DNA of 62,109 bases, from assembly GCA_934463265.1 (NCBI GenBank), contig CAKSIU010000005.1:1-62109 (forward strand). The letters run 5' to 3'. The position numbers and the translations under genes are program-made. Below are positions 25,688-34,416 of the stretch, in pieces (position 1 is the first letter of the stretch; the number at the start of each line of letters is the position of its first letter). This DNA is from an uncultured Eubacteriales bacterium. GTDB lineage: Bacteria; Bacillota; Clostridia; Oscillospirales; Acutalibacteraceae. Below the pieces are notes generated by a model. It was not told the DNA's origin. It made no database searches and worked only from the letters and a program-made list of their open reading frames with translations.

Positions 25688-27900
25688 AATATTTTCTCCT
25701 TTGGCAACTGCGATAATGCAATTTCTCTGTAAGTTTCGCAGTTTTTAAGAAGTTCTTGATGTGTTCCTATCCCAACGATTTTGCCGTCATCCAAAACCAC
25801 AATTTGTTCTGCATTCATAATTGTACTGATTCTCTGTGCGACGACTAGTATTGTACTGTTTTTCGTGTGTTTATAAAGAGCTTTTCTGAGTGCCGCATCT
25901 GTTTTTAAATCCAACGCTGAGAAACTGTCATCAAAAATATAAATAGGGGCATTTTTTAAGATAGTTCTCGCAATAGAAAGACGTTGAAGTTGTCCTCCAG
26001 AAACATTGCTTCCGTTTTGAGATATTTTTCGTTTAAAACTGTCCTTATTTGAGTTTATAAATTCTGCAGCTTGAGAAATATCAGCAGCTAATTTTAAGTC
26101 TTTTTCGCTAGCATTTTCGTTGCCAAATTTTAAGTTGGACTCGATGTCCCCGGAGAACAATATACCTTTTTGAGGAACATATCCAATTATATTATGCAGG
26201 TCATTTTGCGAGATATCTTTTATGTTAATGCCGTCTATTAATATTTCACCACTGGTTACATCGAAAAAGCGCGGAATTAAATTTATAAGCGTTGATTTTC
26301 CGGAACCGGTCGGGCCGATAAAAGCGGTAGTTTGACCAGGCAAAGCAGTGAAATTTATATTATCCAAAACGTTTTCCTGTGCGTCGTTATAGCGAAACGA
26401 CACGTTTTTAAATTCGACTTTGCCTTTTATCGTAGACTTTTTCACATTAATTGTGTGGTTTTTGTCTTTAATCAATGGCTTTGTATCCAAAATTTCAGTG
26501 ATTCTTTTGGCAGAAACAGCCGCGCGGGGAACCATAATGAACATAGATGAAATCATCAAAAAAGCCATAATTATCTGGATAGCGTACTGCATAAATGCAA
26601 TCATGTCACCAACTTGCATTTGTGAATTTTCTATTTGATGGCTGCCCGTCCAAATTACTAAAACAGAAATTGAATTCATTAAAAGCATCATAGCCGGCAT
26701 CATAATTGCCATGGTTCTGTTTATAAAGAGGTCAGTTTGTGTCAATTTTTTGTTTGCGTCATCGAATCTTTTTTCCTCAAATTTTTGTGTTCCGAAAGTT
26801 CTAATTACCATAATTCCGCTCAGATTTTCTTTTGTAACCAGATTAAATTTATCTATGAGCTTTTGAACCAGATTAAATTTTGGAAATATTAGTACAAAAA
26901 TACTTGCGATTAAAGCAGTTAGAATTATTATTCCCAAAAGAATATTCCAGCACATAGAGGTGCTTTTATTAAGAGCCATAATAATTCCGCCAAAAGCGAG
27001 TATAGGTGCGAAGAACAGAGTTCGGACGCTGTTTATAAATGTTGTTTGAATTTGAGTGATATCGTTGGTAGTTCTTGTTATCAGCGAGGCAGTTGAAAAT
27101 TTATTAAATTCGTTATTAGAAAAACTTTCTACTTTTCTAAATACGTCGTGACGCAGATTTTTTGCAGTTTTAGTGGCGATTTTTGATGCAAGAAAACTTA
27201 CCGACATACTTGCGCCGGAACTAATTAACGTGAAAACCAGCATAATTAAACCAGTTTTAAAAATATAGTCTTTCTGAAAGTTATCAGTATCCAGTCCCAA
27301 TTCAGAATAAAGTTCTTTTGTTATATATAATGAAGTTTGTTTTGCCAAGTCTTTATTGGTCGAGTTTATGCTATTTTTTATGTCGTCGAATGTGGATTTT
27401 GGCAGGTTTTGTAATTGCGTTTTTAAATTATATATTTGTGAAAAATCGATGTGCTCGGAATTACTGACAGAAATACTGTAATTTGGAAAGTAAAGCTTAA
27501 AAAAATTAATCATCGTAAGGCAAACTGAATCAAAAGTGCTATTTATTTCGTTAGTATCAGAATTGTCGCAAACATAAATATTTTCTTTTTCCAGCAACGG
27601 ATATCTTTTTGCATAATTTTCATAATTGTTGTCTTTAATATCTGTTCTGAGTAATTTATAATTTTTATCAAAAATATTTTTTTCTGAGTCTGTCATAAAA
27701 ATTTCAAAAAAAGAATAAAAATTTTCACTCATGGCTTCCGGTGCAGAGTTTTCTATACCGTTTTTCTGAATACCAACATTAACAATGTTAGACATATAAT
27801 TAGGTAGGCTTAACTCGCAAAACCCCTGAACAATTAAAAAAATTAGGCAAAACAATATGCCGAAAGTGTATGGTTTTAAATAAGATATAACTTTCTTCAT
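25684..27900 (-). CDS. ABC exporter half with degenerate ATPase and large external loop
   Basis: A 738-aa partner of the downstream exporter gene. Between the first two transmembrane helices lies an extra roughly 180-residue hydrophilic domain (about residues 40-215), as in BmrD/LmrD-type subunits. The ATPase has GPTGSGKST and a canonical NVSGGQLQRLSIART signature, but Walker B reads IYIFDDSFSALD, with Asp in place of the catalytic Glu. The dimer therefore has one functional and one impaired hydrolysis site, typical of asymmetric exporters. It is first gene of the pair. Confidence 0.9.
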   Translation of the reverse strand: MKKVISYLKPYTFGILFCLIFLIVQGFCELSLPNYMSNIVNVGIQKNGIENSAPEAMSENFYSFFEIFMTDSEKNIFDKNYKLLRTDIKDNNYENYAKRYPLLEKENIYVCDNSDTNEINSTFDSVCLTMINFFKLYFPNYSISVSNSEHIDFSQIYNLKTQLQNLPKSTFDDIKNSINSTNKDLAKQTSLYITKELYSELGLDTDNFQKDYIFKTGLIMLVFTLISSGASMSVSFLASKIATKTAKNLRHDVFRKVESFSNNEFNKFSTASLITRTTNDITQIQTTFINSVRTLFFAPILAFGGIIMALNKSTSMCWNILLGIIILTALIASIFVLIFPKFNLVQKLIDKFNLVTKENLSGIMVIRTFGTQKFEEKRFDDANKKLTQTDLFINRTMAIMMPAMMLLMNSISVLVIWTGSHQIENSQMQVGDMIAFMQYAIQIIMAFLMISSMFIMVPRAAVSAKRITEILDTKPLIKDKNHTINVKKSTIKGKVEFKNVSFRYNDAQENVLDNINFTALPGQTTAFIGPTGSGKSTLINLIPRFFDVTSGEILIDGINIKDISQNDLHNIIGYVPQKGILFSGDIESNLKFGNENASEKDLKLAADISQAAEFINSNKDSFKRKISQNGSNVSGGQLQRLSIARTILKNAPIYIFDDSFSALDLKTDAALRKALYKHTKNSTILVVAQRISTIMNAEQIVVLDDGKIVGIGTHQELLKNCETYREIALSQLPKEKIL

Positions 27901-27937
27901 TATTGATTAGTTCCTTTCATTTTGATTAGAAAGTAAA

Positions 27938-27981
27938 AATAGCAACATCAACTACTAATATTTGTAGATAATGTTGCTATT
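27938..27981 (-). terminator. Terminator of the TM2-domain gene
   Basis: An 11-bp inverted repeat AATAGCAACAT (27938-27948) / ATGTTGCTATT (27971-27981), with an inner CTAC/GTAG pair. On the minus strand it is followed by TTTTT, just after the 27994 stop. Confidence 0.75.
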
Positions 27982-27993
27982 ATGTTTAGTATA

Positions 27994-28344
27994 TTAAAAA
28001 TAATTTCCGCAGATAATTCTCATTATTTTATTAAAATTATATTCTTTAGTTTTGTCCATTATTAAAATCCAGTCAATAACAGTCCAAATTCCGCACCCAC
28101 CGCAAGTTAATAATTTTAGCACGCCAAGAGTAGTATCATTAAGCATAAACCGGTCTACGCCAAAATGTCCTAAAAATATAGAAATTATAAGTAAGATAAG
28201 TGGGTCTTTAAGTTCCAAAGAATAAAGCAGAGAAAATTGTTTTTCGTTTAAATTTAGAAGTTTTTCTTTTAAAAATAATAACTTTTCTTGTGGAAAGAAG
28301 TTTTGATTTGCTAGTAAATATTGCTCAACTGTCTGTTCGTCCAT
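27994..28344 (-). CDS. TM2-domain membrane protein
   Basis: A 116-aa protein with a helical polar N-terminus and a C-terminal TM2 domain: two hydrophobic helices (PLILLIISIFLGHFGVDRF and TLGVLKLLTCGGCGIWTVID) joined by the conserved GHFGVDRFM turn, and the WxxxD motif in the second helix. TM2 proteins are common in bacteria, with no defined biochemical role. It is monocistronic, with a terminator of its own, and lies between the ABC pair and the tRNA cluster. Confidence 0.85.
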   Translation of the reverse strand: MDEQTVEQYLLANQNFFPQEKLLFLKEKLLNLNEKQFSLLYSLELKDPLILLIISIFLGHFGVDRFMLNDTTLGVLKLLTCGGCGIWTVIDWILIMDKTKEYNFNKIMRIICGNYF

Positions 28345-28415
28345 AAAAACACCTCCTCAGAAGTATATTTTATCATTTTTCACAGTATAAAGCAATCAAA
28401 TTTTAGAAAAAAGCT

Positions 28416-28492
28416 TGGTGGACACAATGGGACTCGAACCCATGACCTCTCGCGTGTGAAGCGAACGCTCTAACCAGCTGAGCTATGCGTCC
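28416..28492 (-). tRNA. tRNA-Val (CAC)
   Basis: Full cloverleaf on the minus strand: acceptor GGACGCA/TGTGTCC, D-arm GCTC/GAGC, anticodon loop TTCACAC with anticodon CAC (reads GUG), T-arm ATGGG/CCCAT with TTCGAGT, encoded CCA. Last tRNA of the cluster. Confidence 0.95.
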
Positions 28493-28515
28493 GTATGGGG
28501 AATTTAGGATAAAAC

Positions 28516-28539
28516 AAAAGCCCCGACAAAAGGGCTTTT
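28516..28539 (-). terminator. Hairpin between tRNA-Glu and tRNA-Val
   Basis: 8-bp inverted repeat AAAAGCCC (28516-28523) / GGGCTTTT (28532-28539), followed on the minus strand by GTTTTA. It may terminate or process the cluster transcript before tRNA-Val. Confidence 0.6.
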
Positions 28540-28548
28540 ACAAATTTA

Positions 28549-28623
28549 TGGTGACCCGGACGGGAATCGAACCCGTGTTACCGCCGTGAAAGGGCGGTGT
28601 CTTAACCGCTTGACCACCGGGCC
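28549..28623 (-). tRNA. tRNA-Glu (TTC)
   Basis: Cloverleaf on the minus strand: acceptor GGCCCGG/CCGGGTC, anticodon stem CCGCC/GGCGG with loop CTTTCAC (anticodon TTC), T-arm CGGG with TTCGATT, encoded CCA. Confidence 0.95.
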
Positions 28624-28771
28624 AAAATTTTAAAAAATTAGCTAAAATAAAGTCGAATAAACAAGCCAACTGATGCGAAGAACCAATCGAAACTTGAAAA
28701 CCCGAAACGCGAACATATAAAGAAAACGATTTACATTTAGCTTTACACGCGAATTACCTTCAAATGCTACC

Positions 28772-28858
28772 TGGTGCGGATAACAGGACTTGAACCTGCA
28801 TGAAATTGCTTTCATATGGACCTGAACCATACGCGTCTGCCAATTCCGCCATATCCGC
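28772..28858 (-). tRNA. tRNA-Leu (CAG)
   Basis: 87-base class II tRNA on the minus strand: acceptor GCGGATA/TATCCGC, anticodon stem TATGG/CCATA with loop TTCAGGT (anticodon CAG, reads CUG), long variable arm, encoded CCA. Confidence 0.94.
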
Positions 28859-28883
28859 GCGTAAATGGAAAAAGCAAAATCGA

Positions 28884-28960
28884 TGGTAGCGGTAATTGGA
28901 TTTGAACCAATGACACTCCGGGTATGAACCGAATGCTCTAGCCAACTGAGCTATACCGCC
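28884..28960 (-). tRNA. tRNA-Met (CAT), elongator-type
   Basis: Cloverleaf on the minus strand: acceptor GGCGGTA/TACCGCT, D-arm GCTC/GAGC, anticodon stem TTCGG/CCGGA with loop TTCATAC (CAT), T-arm TTGG with TTCAAAT, encoded CCA. The anticodon stem lacks the three G-C pairs of initiators. tRNA-Ile2 (a TilS substrate, also CAT) cannot be fully excluded. Confidence 0.9.
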
Positions 28961-28991
28961 ACATACAATACCGAAACAATGAACGAGTTTT

Positions 28992-29020
28992 ATTATATTA
29001 CATAAAAACGAACTTGTCAA
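28992..29020 (-). promoter_or_regulatory. tRNA cluster promoter
   Basis: On the minus strand: -35 TTGACA (29015-29020), 17-bp spacer, -10 TATAAT (28992-28997), a consensus promoter 32 bases before tRNA-Met. Confidence 0.88.
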
Positions 29021-29051
29021 CACTTTTTTGCGTTTATTTTTAAAAATATTT

Positions 29052-29774
29052 TCACCAATCGGGAATATCTGCTTTTTGGAGTGCGCCGATGATTTTTTTT
29101 CGAAGATTTGGATAATTTTTTTCAAGATTAAAAATTAGTTCTTTGGTAGTTTGCCGATTAGTGTTGAAGTTAGCCGGACAACTGCTTTCAACAACCGGAA
29201 GACTTTTTCTTTTTACGAATGAATTTATTTTAGCTTCCTCACAGAAAATAAGTGGACGAATCATGTAAAGATTTTTTCGGGATAAATAAGTTACCGGAGA
29301 ACAACAGTCAATAGTGCCACAGTTTAAAAGATTCATAAAAAAAGTTTCCACGCAATCTTCCAAGTTATGTCCCAACGCAATTTTATTGCAGTTAAGTTCG
29401 TTTGCCAGGTCGTGCAACATCCCTCGGCGCATTCTGGCACAAAGACTGCAAGGATTTTTTTCTTTTCTCTCATTAAAAATCAAATTGCCGAGCTGAGTTC
29501 GTTTAATTAAATAATTTATGTTTAATTGAGCACATAATTTTTCGGTTTCGGAATAATCCGCATTAGTACCGTTAAAGCAAGGGTCAACAGTTATGGCGGC
29601 TAAATTGGCGGCTAAATTGAATTTTTTAGGATAGTAAGTTTTAATTTGGTTTAGCACATACAATAAAAAAATCGAGTCTTTTCCGCCGGAAAGGCAAACA
29701 GCAATTTTATCATTTTCACTAATCATTTCGTAAGAATCTATTGCGGCGCGAACTTTACCAATTAGATTAGGCAT
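29052..29774 (-). CDS. TtcA-like tRNA thiolase (PP-loop ATPase)
   Basis: A 240-aa PP-loop ATPase of the TtcA/TtuA family that thiolates tRNA bases (2-thiocytidine at position 32 in TtcA). VCLSGGKDSIFLLYVL is the ATP loop; NPCSLCARMRRG supplies the two cluster cysteines and LGHNLEDCVETFFMN the conserved middle motif; a later Cys is in ESSCPANF. The start is ATG 29774 (MPNLIG) behind AAAGGAG; the frame extends further but without support. The exact modified base is inferred. IscS at 12384 is the likely sulfur donor. Confidence 0.85.
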   Translation of the reverse strand: MPNLIGKVRAAIDSYEMISENDKIAVCLSGGKDSIFLLYVLNQIKTYYPKKFNLAANLAAITVDPCFNGTNADYSETEKLCAQLNINYLIKRTQLGNLIFNERKEKNPCSLCARMRRGMLHDLANELNCNKIALGHNLEDCVETFFMNLLNCGTIDCCSPVTYLSRKNLYMIRPLIFCEEAKINSFVKRKSLPVVESSCPANFNTNRQTTKELIFNLEKNYPNLRKKIIGALQKADIPDW

Positions 29775-30009
29775 AAAAATATCTCCTTTTGCAAATTTGT
29801 TTAAATTATAACACATTTTTTATAGCAGTAAAATGTCATATTATTTTTTGGTTATTAAGTGGGAAATTACTGATTTTTTCGCATAAGATTGCGGTACGAT
29901 GGCAATATAGACAAAATAAAAATAATTCTTTTATAGAATATTAACTTCGAGGCGCAAACATAATATACAATATTTTCTTTTTATTTGTAAAAAAAAATTA
30001 CACAAATGC

Positions 30010-30038
30010 TTGCATTTCAAAAATATGTGTATTATAAT
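30010..30038 (+). promoter_or_regulatory. mraZ (dcw) promoter
   Basis: -35 TTGCAT (30010-30015), 17-bp spacer, -10 TATAAT (30033-30038), immediately followed by the MraZ boxes. Confidence 0.85.
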
Positions 30039-30047
30039 AAAGATATC

Positions 30048-30085
30048 AAGTGGTGAAAAGTGGTGTAAAGTAGAGATAAGTGGTG
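30048..30085 (+). promoter_or_regulatory. Four MraZ boxes at 10-bp spacing
   Basis: AAGTGGTG at 30048, 30058 and 30078 and a degenerate AAGTAGAG at 30068, exactly one helical turn apart, starting 10 bases after the -10. MraZ in other bacteria binds three or more such direct repeats before its own gene, so autorepression of the dcw operon is expected. Confidence 0.85.
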
Positions 30086-30121
30086 CTAAATTGCTTTTCT
30101 CTAACTTTTGGAGGGTATTTT

Positions 30122-30541
30122 ATGTTGATAGGCGAATACCAACATAATATTGATTTAAAAGGCAGAGTCGCGGTTCCATCAAAGTTCCGCGACGATTTGG
30201 GTGCGCTTTTTTACATTACCAAAGGACTTGATAATTGCTTGTTCGTTTTGCCACAAGATGAATGGAATAGGTTGGTTGACAAAATAAAAACGTTGCCTAT
30301 TTCTAAGGCGAGAGGCTTGCAAAGATTTTTCTTTTCTGGCGCGGCAGAAGTTGTACCGGACAAGCAAGGACGAATTTTAATTCCTCTGCAACTGCGAGAA
30401 CACGCGAAACTCGACAAAGAAGTCACTTTTATTGGAACGTCGAGCAGAGTGGAAATTTGGAACAGCAGCAAGTGGGCTGAATTTAACTCTGAACTGACAC
30501 AGGAAAATATTGAGGAAGCCATGGACATGCTTGATTTATAA
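30122..30541 (+). CDS. mraZ: Transcriptional regulator MraZ
   Basis: A 139-aa protein with two SpoVT/AbrB-like swapped-hairpin repeats: IGEYQHNIDLKGRVAVPSKF (about 3-50) and AAEVVPDKQGRILIPLQL (about 75-120), each with the conserved D-x-K/Q-G-R. It forms a ring-shaped oligomer that binds the repeats at 30048-30085. The start is ATG 30122 behind TGGAGGG; the frame open from 30080 lacks this spacing. First gene of the division and cell wall cluster; rsmH begins 18 bp after its stop. Confidence 0.95.
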   Translation: MLIGEYQHNIDLKGRVAVPSKFRDDLGALFYITKGLDNCLFVLPQDEWNRLVDKIKTLPISKARGLQRFFFSGAAEVVPDKQGRILIPLQLREHAKLDKEVTFIGTSSRVEIWNSSKWAEFNSELTQENIEEAMDMLDL

Positions 30542-30558
30542 GAAAGGACTTGCGGCAG

Positions 30559-31485
30559 ATGAATTTTTCACACATACCAGTTTTGCTGTCGGAGGCAATT
30601 GACGGGCTTGCGATAGATGAGTCAGGGATTTACATAGACGGAACTGCAGGTGGAGGAAGTCATTCAGAAGCGATTTTAAAAAGACTGAAGTCAGGTAAGT
30701 TAGTGTCAATCGACCAGGACCCGGATGCGATTGATTTTTTAAGAGAAAAGTTGTCAAATTATGAAAATTCAGTTTTGATTCAAGATAATTTTTCAAATAT
30801 GGAAAAAATCGCAAAGGATTTGTCGATTGATGCGGTGAACGGAGTTTTGTTGGACATAGGAGTTTCTTCTCATCAGTTTGATACGCCGTCCAGAGGATTT
30901 TCTTACAGATACGATGCGCCTTTGGACATGAGAATGAGTCAAACCGGTGTGAGTGCGGCAGATTTGGTTAATGGCTTGTCGTGGCAGGAGTTGGCGAAAA
31001 TTATAAGCACTTACAGCGAAGAAAAATTTGCAAAAAATATCGCACTCGCCATCGTGAAAGAAAGAGAAAATTCACCGATTAAAACCACCGGACATTTATC
31101 AGAAGTTATAAAGTCAGCGATACCGGCAAAATTCAGGCGGGATGCTGGACATCCGGCAAGAAAGACTTTTCAAGCACTGAGGATTGCTGTGAACAAAGAA
31201 CTCGACGTGCTGACAACTGGTTTAGATGCGGCTTTTTCAATATTAAAACCGGGCGGCAGATTAGCGGTAATTACTTTTCACTCGTTGGAGGACAGGCTTG
31301 TTAAAAAGAAAATGGCTGCTTGGTGCGAAGGGTGCACTTGCCCACCGGAGTTTCCAGTTTGTGTATGCAATAAAAAACCGCAGGCAAAATTGATAAATAA
31401 AAAAGTAATAGAGGCTTCGCCTCGTGAAGTAAATGAAAATCCCAGAAGTAGAAGTGCTAAACTTAGAATTTGTGAAAAACTTTAG
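30559..31485 (+). CDS. rsmH: 16S rRNA (cytosine-1402-N4) methyltransferase
   Basis: A 308-aa SAM-dependent methyltransferase (MraW). The N-terminus is FSHIPVLLSEAIDGL, the SAM loop IDGTAGGGSHSEAIL, then VLLDIGVSSHQFDTPSRGFS and the late motif VITFHSLEDRLVK, all diagnostic. ATG 30559 is chosen, 10 bases after AAGGA. Cys-rich ACPPEF-type loop near the C-terminus (CEGCTCPPEFPVCVC) is usual in the family. Cotranscribed with mraZ. Confidence 0.95.
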   Translation: MNFSHIPVLLSEAIDGLAIDESGIYIDGTAGGGSHSEAILKRLKSGKLVSIDQDPDAIDFLREKLSNYENSVLIQDNFSNMEKIAKDLSIDAVNGVLLDIGVSSHQFDTPSRGFSYRYDAPLDMRMSQTGVSAADLVNGLSWQELAKIISTYSEEKFAKNIALAIVKERENSPIKTTGHLSEVIKSAIPAKFRRDAGHPARKTFQALRIAVNKELDVLTTGLDAAFSILKPGGRLAVITFHSLEDRLVKKKMAAWCEGCTCPPEFPVCVCNKKPQAKLINKKVIEASPREVNENPRSRSAKLRICEKL

Positions 31486-31509
31486 CGTCGTTAAATAGGA
31501 GTTGATAAA

Positions 31510-31947
31510 ATGACTTTGGGAGAAAGAAATACGGCTTATGATATATCTATATTTGAAGAACGTAAACATATTGCCGAAAGAAAAAATAATATTTTAGAAT
31601 TGCCGGAAAAAAATTCAAAATTAAATAAGAAAAACAAGTCAAACATGATGGATGTTCTATTTACCGCGCTGACATTTTCATTTGGTGTTGCCATAGTCGG
31701 GACAATACTTTTTAATCAAGTTCAGCTGACCGAAATCACCGACAAAACGAATAAAGTAGAAAAGCAACTTGAAGAAAGCAAGAGTGAAAATACGCAATTA
31801 CAGATGAAAGTCAAAGAAAAATTTTCTCCGGAAAAAGTTACATATCACGCCAAAAACGATTTATCTATGGAGCAGACAAATCCTAGCCAAGTGGAATATT
31901 TTAGTTTGTCATCTGGCGACAAAGCAGAAATAATTCAAAGCAGATAG
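31510..31947 (+). CDS. ftsL: FtsL-like cell division protein
   Basis: A 145-aa bitopic protein: a roughly 50-residue basic cytoplasmic part, one transmembrane helix (VLFTALTFSFGVAIVGTILF, about 52-72) and an external coiled coil (ITDKTNKVEKQLEESKSENT). Position between rsmH and the PBP gene plus this architecture identify the divisome FtsL/DivIC-like component, which is poorly conserved in sequence. It would bind DivIB/FtsQ, encoded at 37952, in the septal complex. Confidence 0.8.
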   Translation: MTLGERNTAYDISIFEERKHIAERKNNILELPEKNSKLNKKNKSNMMDVLFTALTFSFGVAIVGTILFNQVQLTEITDKTNKVEKQLEESKSENTQLQMKVKEKFSPEKVTYHAKNDLSMEQTNPSQVEYFSLSSGDKAEIIQSR

Positions 31948-32086
31948 CAGACAAAAGAATATAGTTACATATAATTTTTTGGTACTTGTGGGAATAAGAT
32001 AAATTTTAACTAAATAGATATTAATGATAGAGAGTTAAGATATATATGAGTCTTGACTCTCATGATGTTTATGGAGGAGCAAAGTT

Positions 32087-34315
32087 ATGGCAAAAGGAAC
32101 CACTATCAGAATGTGGCGAAGATCGATTTTCGTATTAGCAGCGCTTATTGTTGTGGGTTTCGGAGTAATTATTTTTAGATTGATACAATTACAGCTGGTT
32201 CAGGGCGAAAGTTTGCAACAAATGGCCGCAGAACAGCAGCTTAAAGATACAAAAATAAATGCGCAAAGAGGCACAATTTACGATTGCAACATGAAGCCTT
32301 TGGCTCAAAGTGCTACAGTTTGGACGGTGGTTTTGGAGTCAGCTTATTTAAAAGATGATGCAGTTCGTGAAAAAATTGCTACAGGGCTGTCGTCAATACT
32401 CGACATGAACAAAAATGAAATTTTGGAAAAAGCAAAGAAAAAATCATTTTATACGGTTGTAAAACGAAAAGTTGAAAGTGATATAAAGGACAAGATTGTA
32501 GAATTTCAAAAAGAAAATAAAATAACTACGGGTATTCGCTTAGTGGAAGATTACAAAAGGTATTATCCTTATGGAGATTTTGCGTCTTGTGTAATAGGCT
32601 TTACAGGAACCGACAGCCAAGGCTTGTCCGGCCTAGAGAGCTATTATAATGAGTATTTAACCGGTCAAGCGGGAAGATTAGTTACAGCCAGAAATGCGTT
32701 AGGTACGGATATGCCTTTCGATTATGAAAAAATGATTCCTGCGCAAAACGGAAACAGCTTAGTGCTGTCGATAGACGAGGTGATTCAGCATTTTCTGGAG
32801 AAAGGCCTGGAGGAAGGAATTGCCAATAATAAGGTTATGAACAGAGCCGGAGCAATAATGATGAATGTAAATACCGGCGAGATAATCGGAATGGCCGTGA
32901 AGGGCGGTTACGACTTAAATAAGCCGTTTGAGATTGCGGATGCAACGGTAAAAGAGCAGATTGAATCATTGCCTGAAGAAGAACGCTCAAAAGCAAAAGC
33001 GGAAGCGCTCGAGGCACAGTGGAGAAATAAACTTGTAAACGATACATATATGCCGGGGTCGGTTTATAAACAAATTACTACAGCTATGGCGTTCGAAGAG
33101 AACTTAATAGACGAAAAAACCGTTTTTAATTGTACAGGAAGCTTTGTACCGTTTCAAGGTGCACGTCCGATAAAATGTCACAAGCATGGCGGACACGGAA
33201 CGCAAGTTTTTGCAAGAGCTTTTTGTAATTCTTGCAACCCTGCGTTCATTCAAATAGGACAAAAAATAGGTCCAGAAAAATTTTACAAATATTATCATGC
33301 ATTTGGTTTTACAGAAAAAACTGGTATAGATTTACCTGGTGAAGCAAATGGAATATTTTTCAGCAAGGACGGAAGCATGGGACCAATGGACTTAGCAGTT
33401 GCATCGTTTGGACAAAACTTTAGTATTACGCCAATGCAAATGGTAACTGCGGCAGCAGCAATAGCTAATGGAGGACATTTAGTTCAACCGCATGTGGTTA
33501 AACAAATAATCGACAGTGATGGAAATATAGTTAAAAGTTTTGATAGAATAGAAAAAAGACAAGTTATTTCAGAGCAGACTTCAAAAAGAATTTGCGCATT
33601 ATTAATGCAAAACGCAATTGATGGCGGTGCGAAAAACGGATATGTGCCAGGTTACAGAATCGGAGGGAAAACGGGAACAACGCAAAAAATAGGCAACAGT
33701 GGCCCAGGCGGAATGGATTACATTGCGTCTTTTTGCGGAATAGCTCCAGCAGATAATCCACAGTATATTTTGCTTATCTATTACGATACACCGAAAGGAC
33801 CGAGCTATTACGGAGCGGCGGTGGCAGCACCGACTTTTGCGAAAGTCATGCAGGACGCTCTGCCATATTTAGGCATAGAACGCAAATACACGGACGAAGA
33901 AGTTGCAACGCTTGATATTCAGGTTCCGTTTTTAGTTGGTTCATCGGTGTCGCAAGCAAAAAATCAAGCGATAAATTTACAGCTTAATCCTGTAGTTTAT
34001 GGTTCTGGAGACACAGTTATTGCGCAAATTCCGGACGTTTCGACTAAAATGCCAAAAGGCGGAACAATAGTTTTGTACACGGACAAGGACAGTACAAACA
34101 AAAAATCTGTCGTACCAAAGTTCACTGGACTTACTCTAGCGGTGGCAAATAGAGAAGCTTCTGCGGCAAAATTAAATATTACAATAAAAGGTGCATCATT
34201 ATCGAGTTCCGGCTCAGTTTGCTCAAGTCAAAGCATTGCAGAAGGAACCGAAGTAAATCCAGGAACAGTTATAACGTTGGTGTTTTCTCAAAGTAAGTCC
34301 GAACACAGCGATTGA
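32087..34315 (+). CDS. Septal penicillin-binding protein with PASTA domains
   Basis: A 742-aa class B PBP (FtsI/PBP2x/SpoVD type), the transpeptidase partner of FtsW. One N-terminal membrane anchor (IFVLAALIVVGFGVIIFRLI) precedes a dimerisation domain with RGTIYDCN. The catalytic motifs are SVYK (about 324), SCN and KTGTT (about 528). Two C-terminal PASTA repeats occupy about 610-740 (VPFLVGSSVSQA and VPKFTGLTLAVA). A start with GGAGG is at 32087. Whether it is the vegetative or sporulation enzyme cannot be told from one copy; both types carry PASTA domains. Confidence 0.93.
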   Translation: MAKGTTIRMWRRSIFVLAALIVVGFGVIIFRLIQLQLVQGESLQQMAAEQQLKDTKINAQRGTIYDCNMKPLAQSATVWTVVLESAYLKDDAVREKIATGLSSILDMNKNEILEKAKKKSFYTVVKRKVESDIKDKIVEFQKENKITTGIRLVEDYKRYYPYGDFASCVIGFTGTDSQGLSGLESYYNEYLTGQAGRLVTARNALGTDMPFDYEKMIPAQNGNSLVLSIDEVIQHFLEKGLEEGIANNKVMNRAGAIMMNVNTGEIIGMAVKGGYDLNKPFEIADATVKEQIESLPEEERSKAKAEALEAQWRNKLVNDTYMPGSVYKQITTAMAFEENLIDEKTVFNCTGSFVPFQGARPIKCHKHGGHGTQVFARAFCNSCNPAFIQIGQKIGPEKFYKYYHAFGFTEKTGIDLPGEANGIFFSKDGSMGPMDLAVASFGQNFSITPMQMVTAAAAIANGGHLVQPHVVKQIIDSDGNIVKSFDRIEKRQVISEQTSKRICALLMQNAIDGGAKNGYVPGYRIGGKTGTTQKIGNSGPGGMDYIASFCGIAPADNPQYILLIYYDTPKGPSYYGAAVAAPTFAKVMQDALPYLGIERKYTDEEVATLDIQVPFLVGSSVSQAKNQAINLQLNPVVYGSGDTVIAQIPDVSTKMPKGGTIVLYTDKDSTNKKSVVPKFTGLTLAVANREASAAKLNITIKGASLSSSGSVCSSQSIAEGTEVNPGTVITLVFSQSKSEHSD

Positions 34316-34330
34316 CAGTTAAATTTTATT

Positions 34331-34360
34331 TTGTAAAAAATACTTAATATGTGATATAAT
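34331..34360 (+). promoter_or_regulatory. Internal promoter before mraY
   Basis: -35 TTGTAA (34331-34336), 18-bp spacer, extended -10 TGATATAAT ending at 34360. It would give mraY-ftsW-murG transcription independent of MraZ. Confidence 0.6.
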
Positions 34361-34416
34361 TAAAGTTAAAGCAGTTAATTTGTGGTTAAAAAGCAGCAAG
34401 AGAGGTGGAAATTATC

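Noticed and set aside
23825..27900. ABC exporter pair as the transporter for the double-glycine leaders
   Set aside because: Neither protein has an N-terminal C39 peptidase domain, and the genes are 30 kb away; they look like a multidrug-type heterodimer.
28760..29125. 121-codon minus-strand frame across the tRNA cluster
   Set aside because: It reads through two complete tRNA genes and the tRNA promoter.
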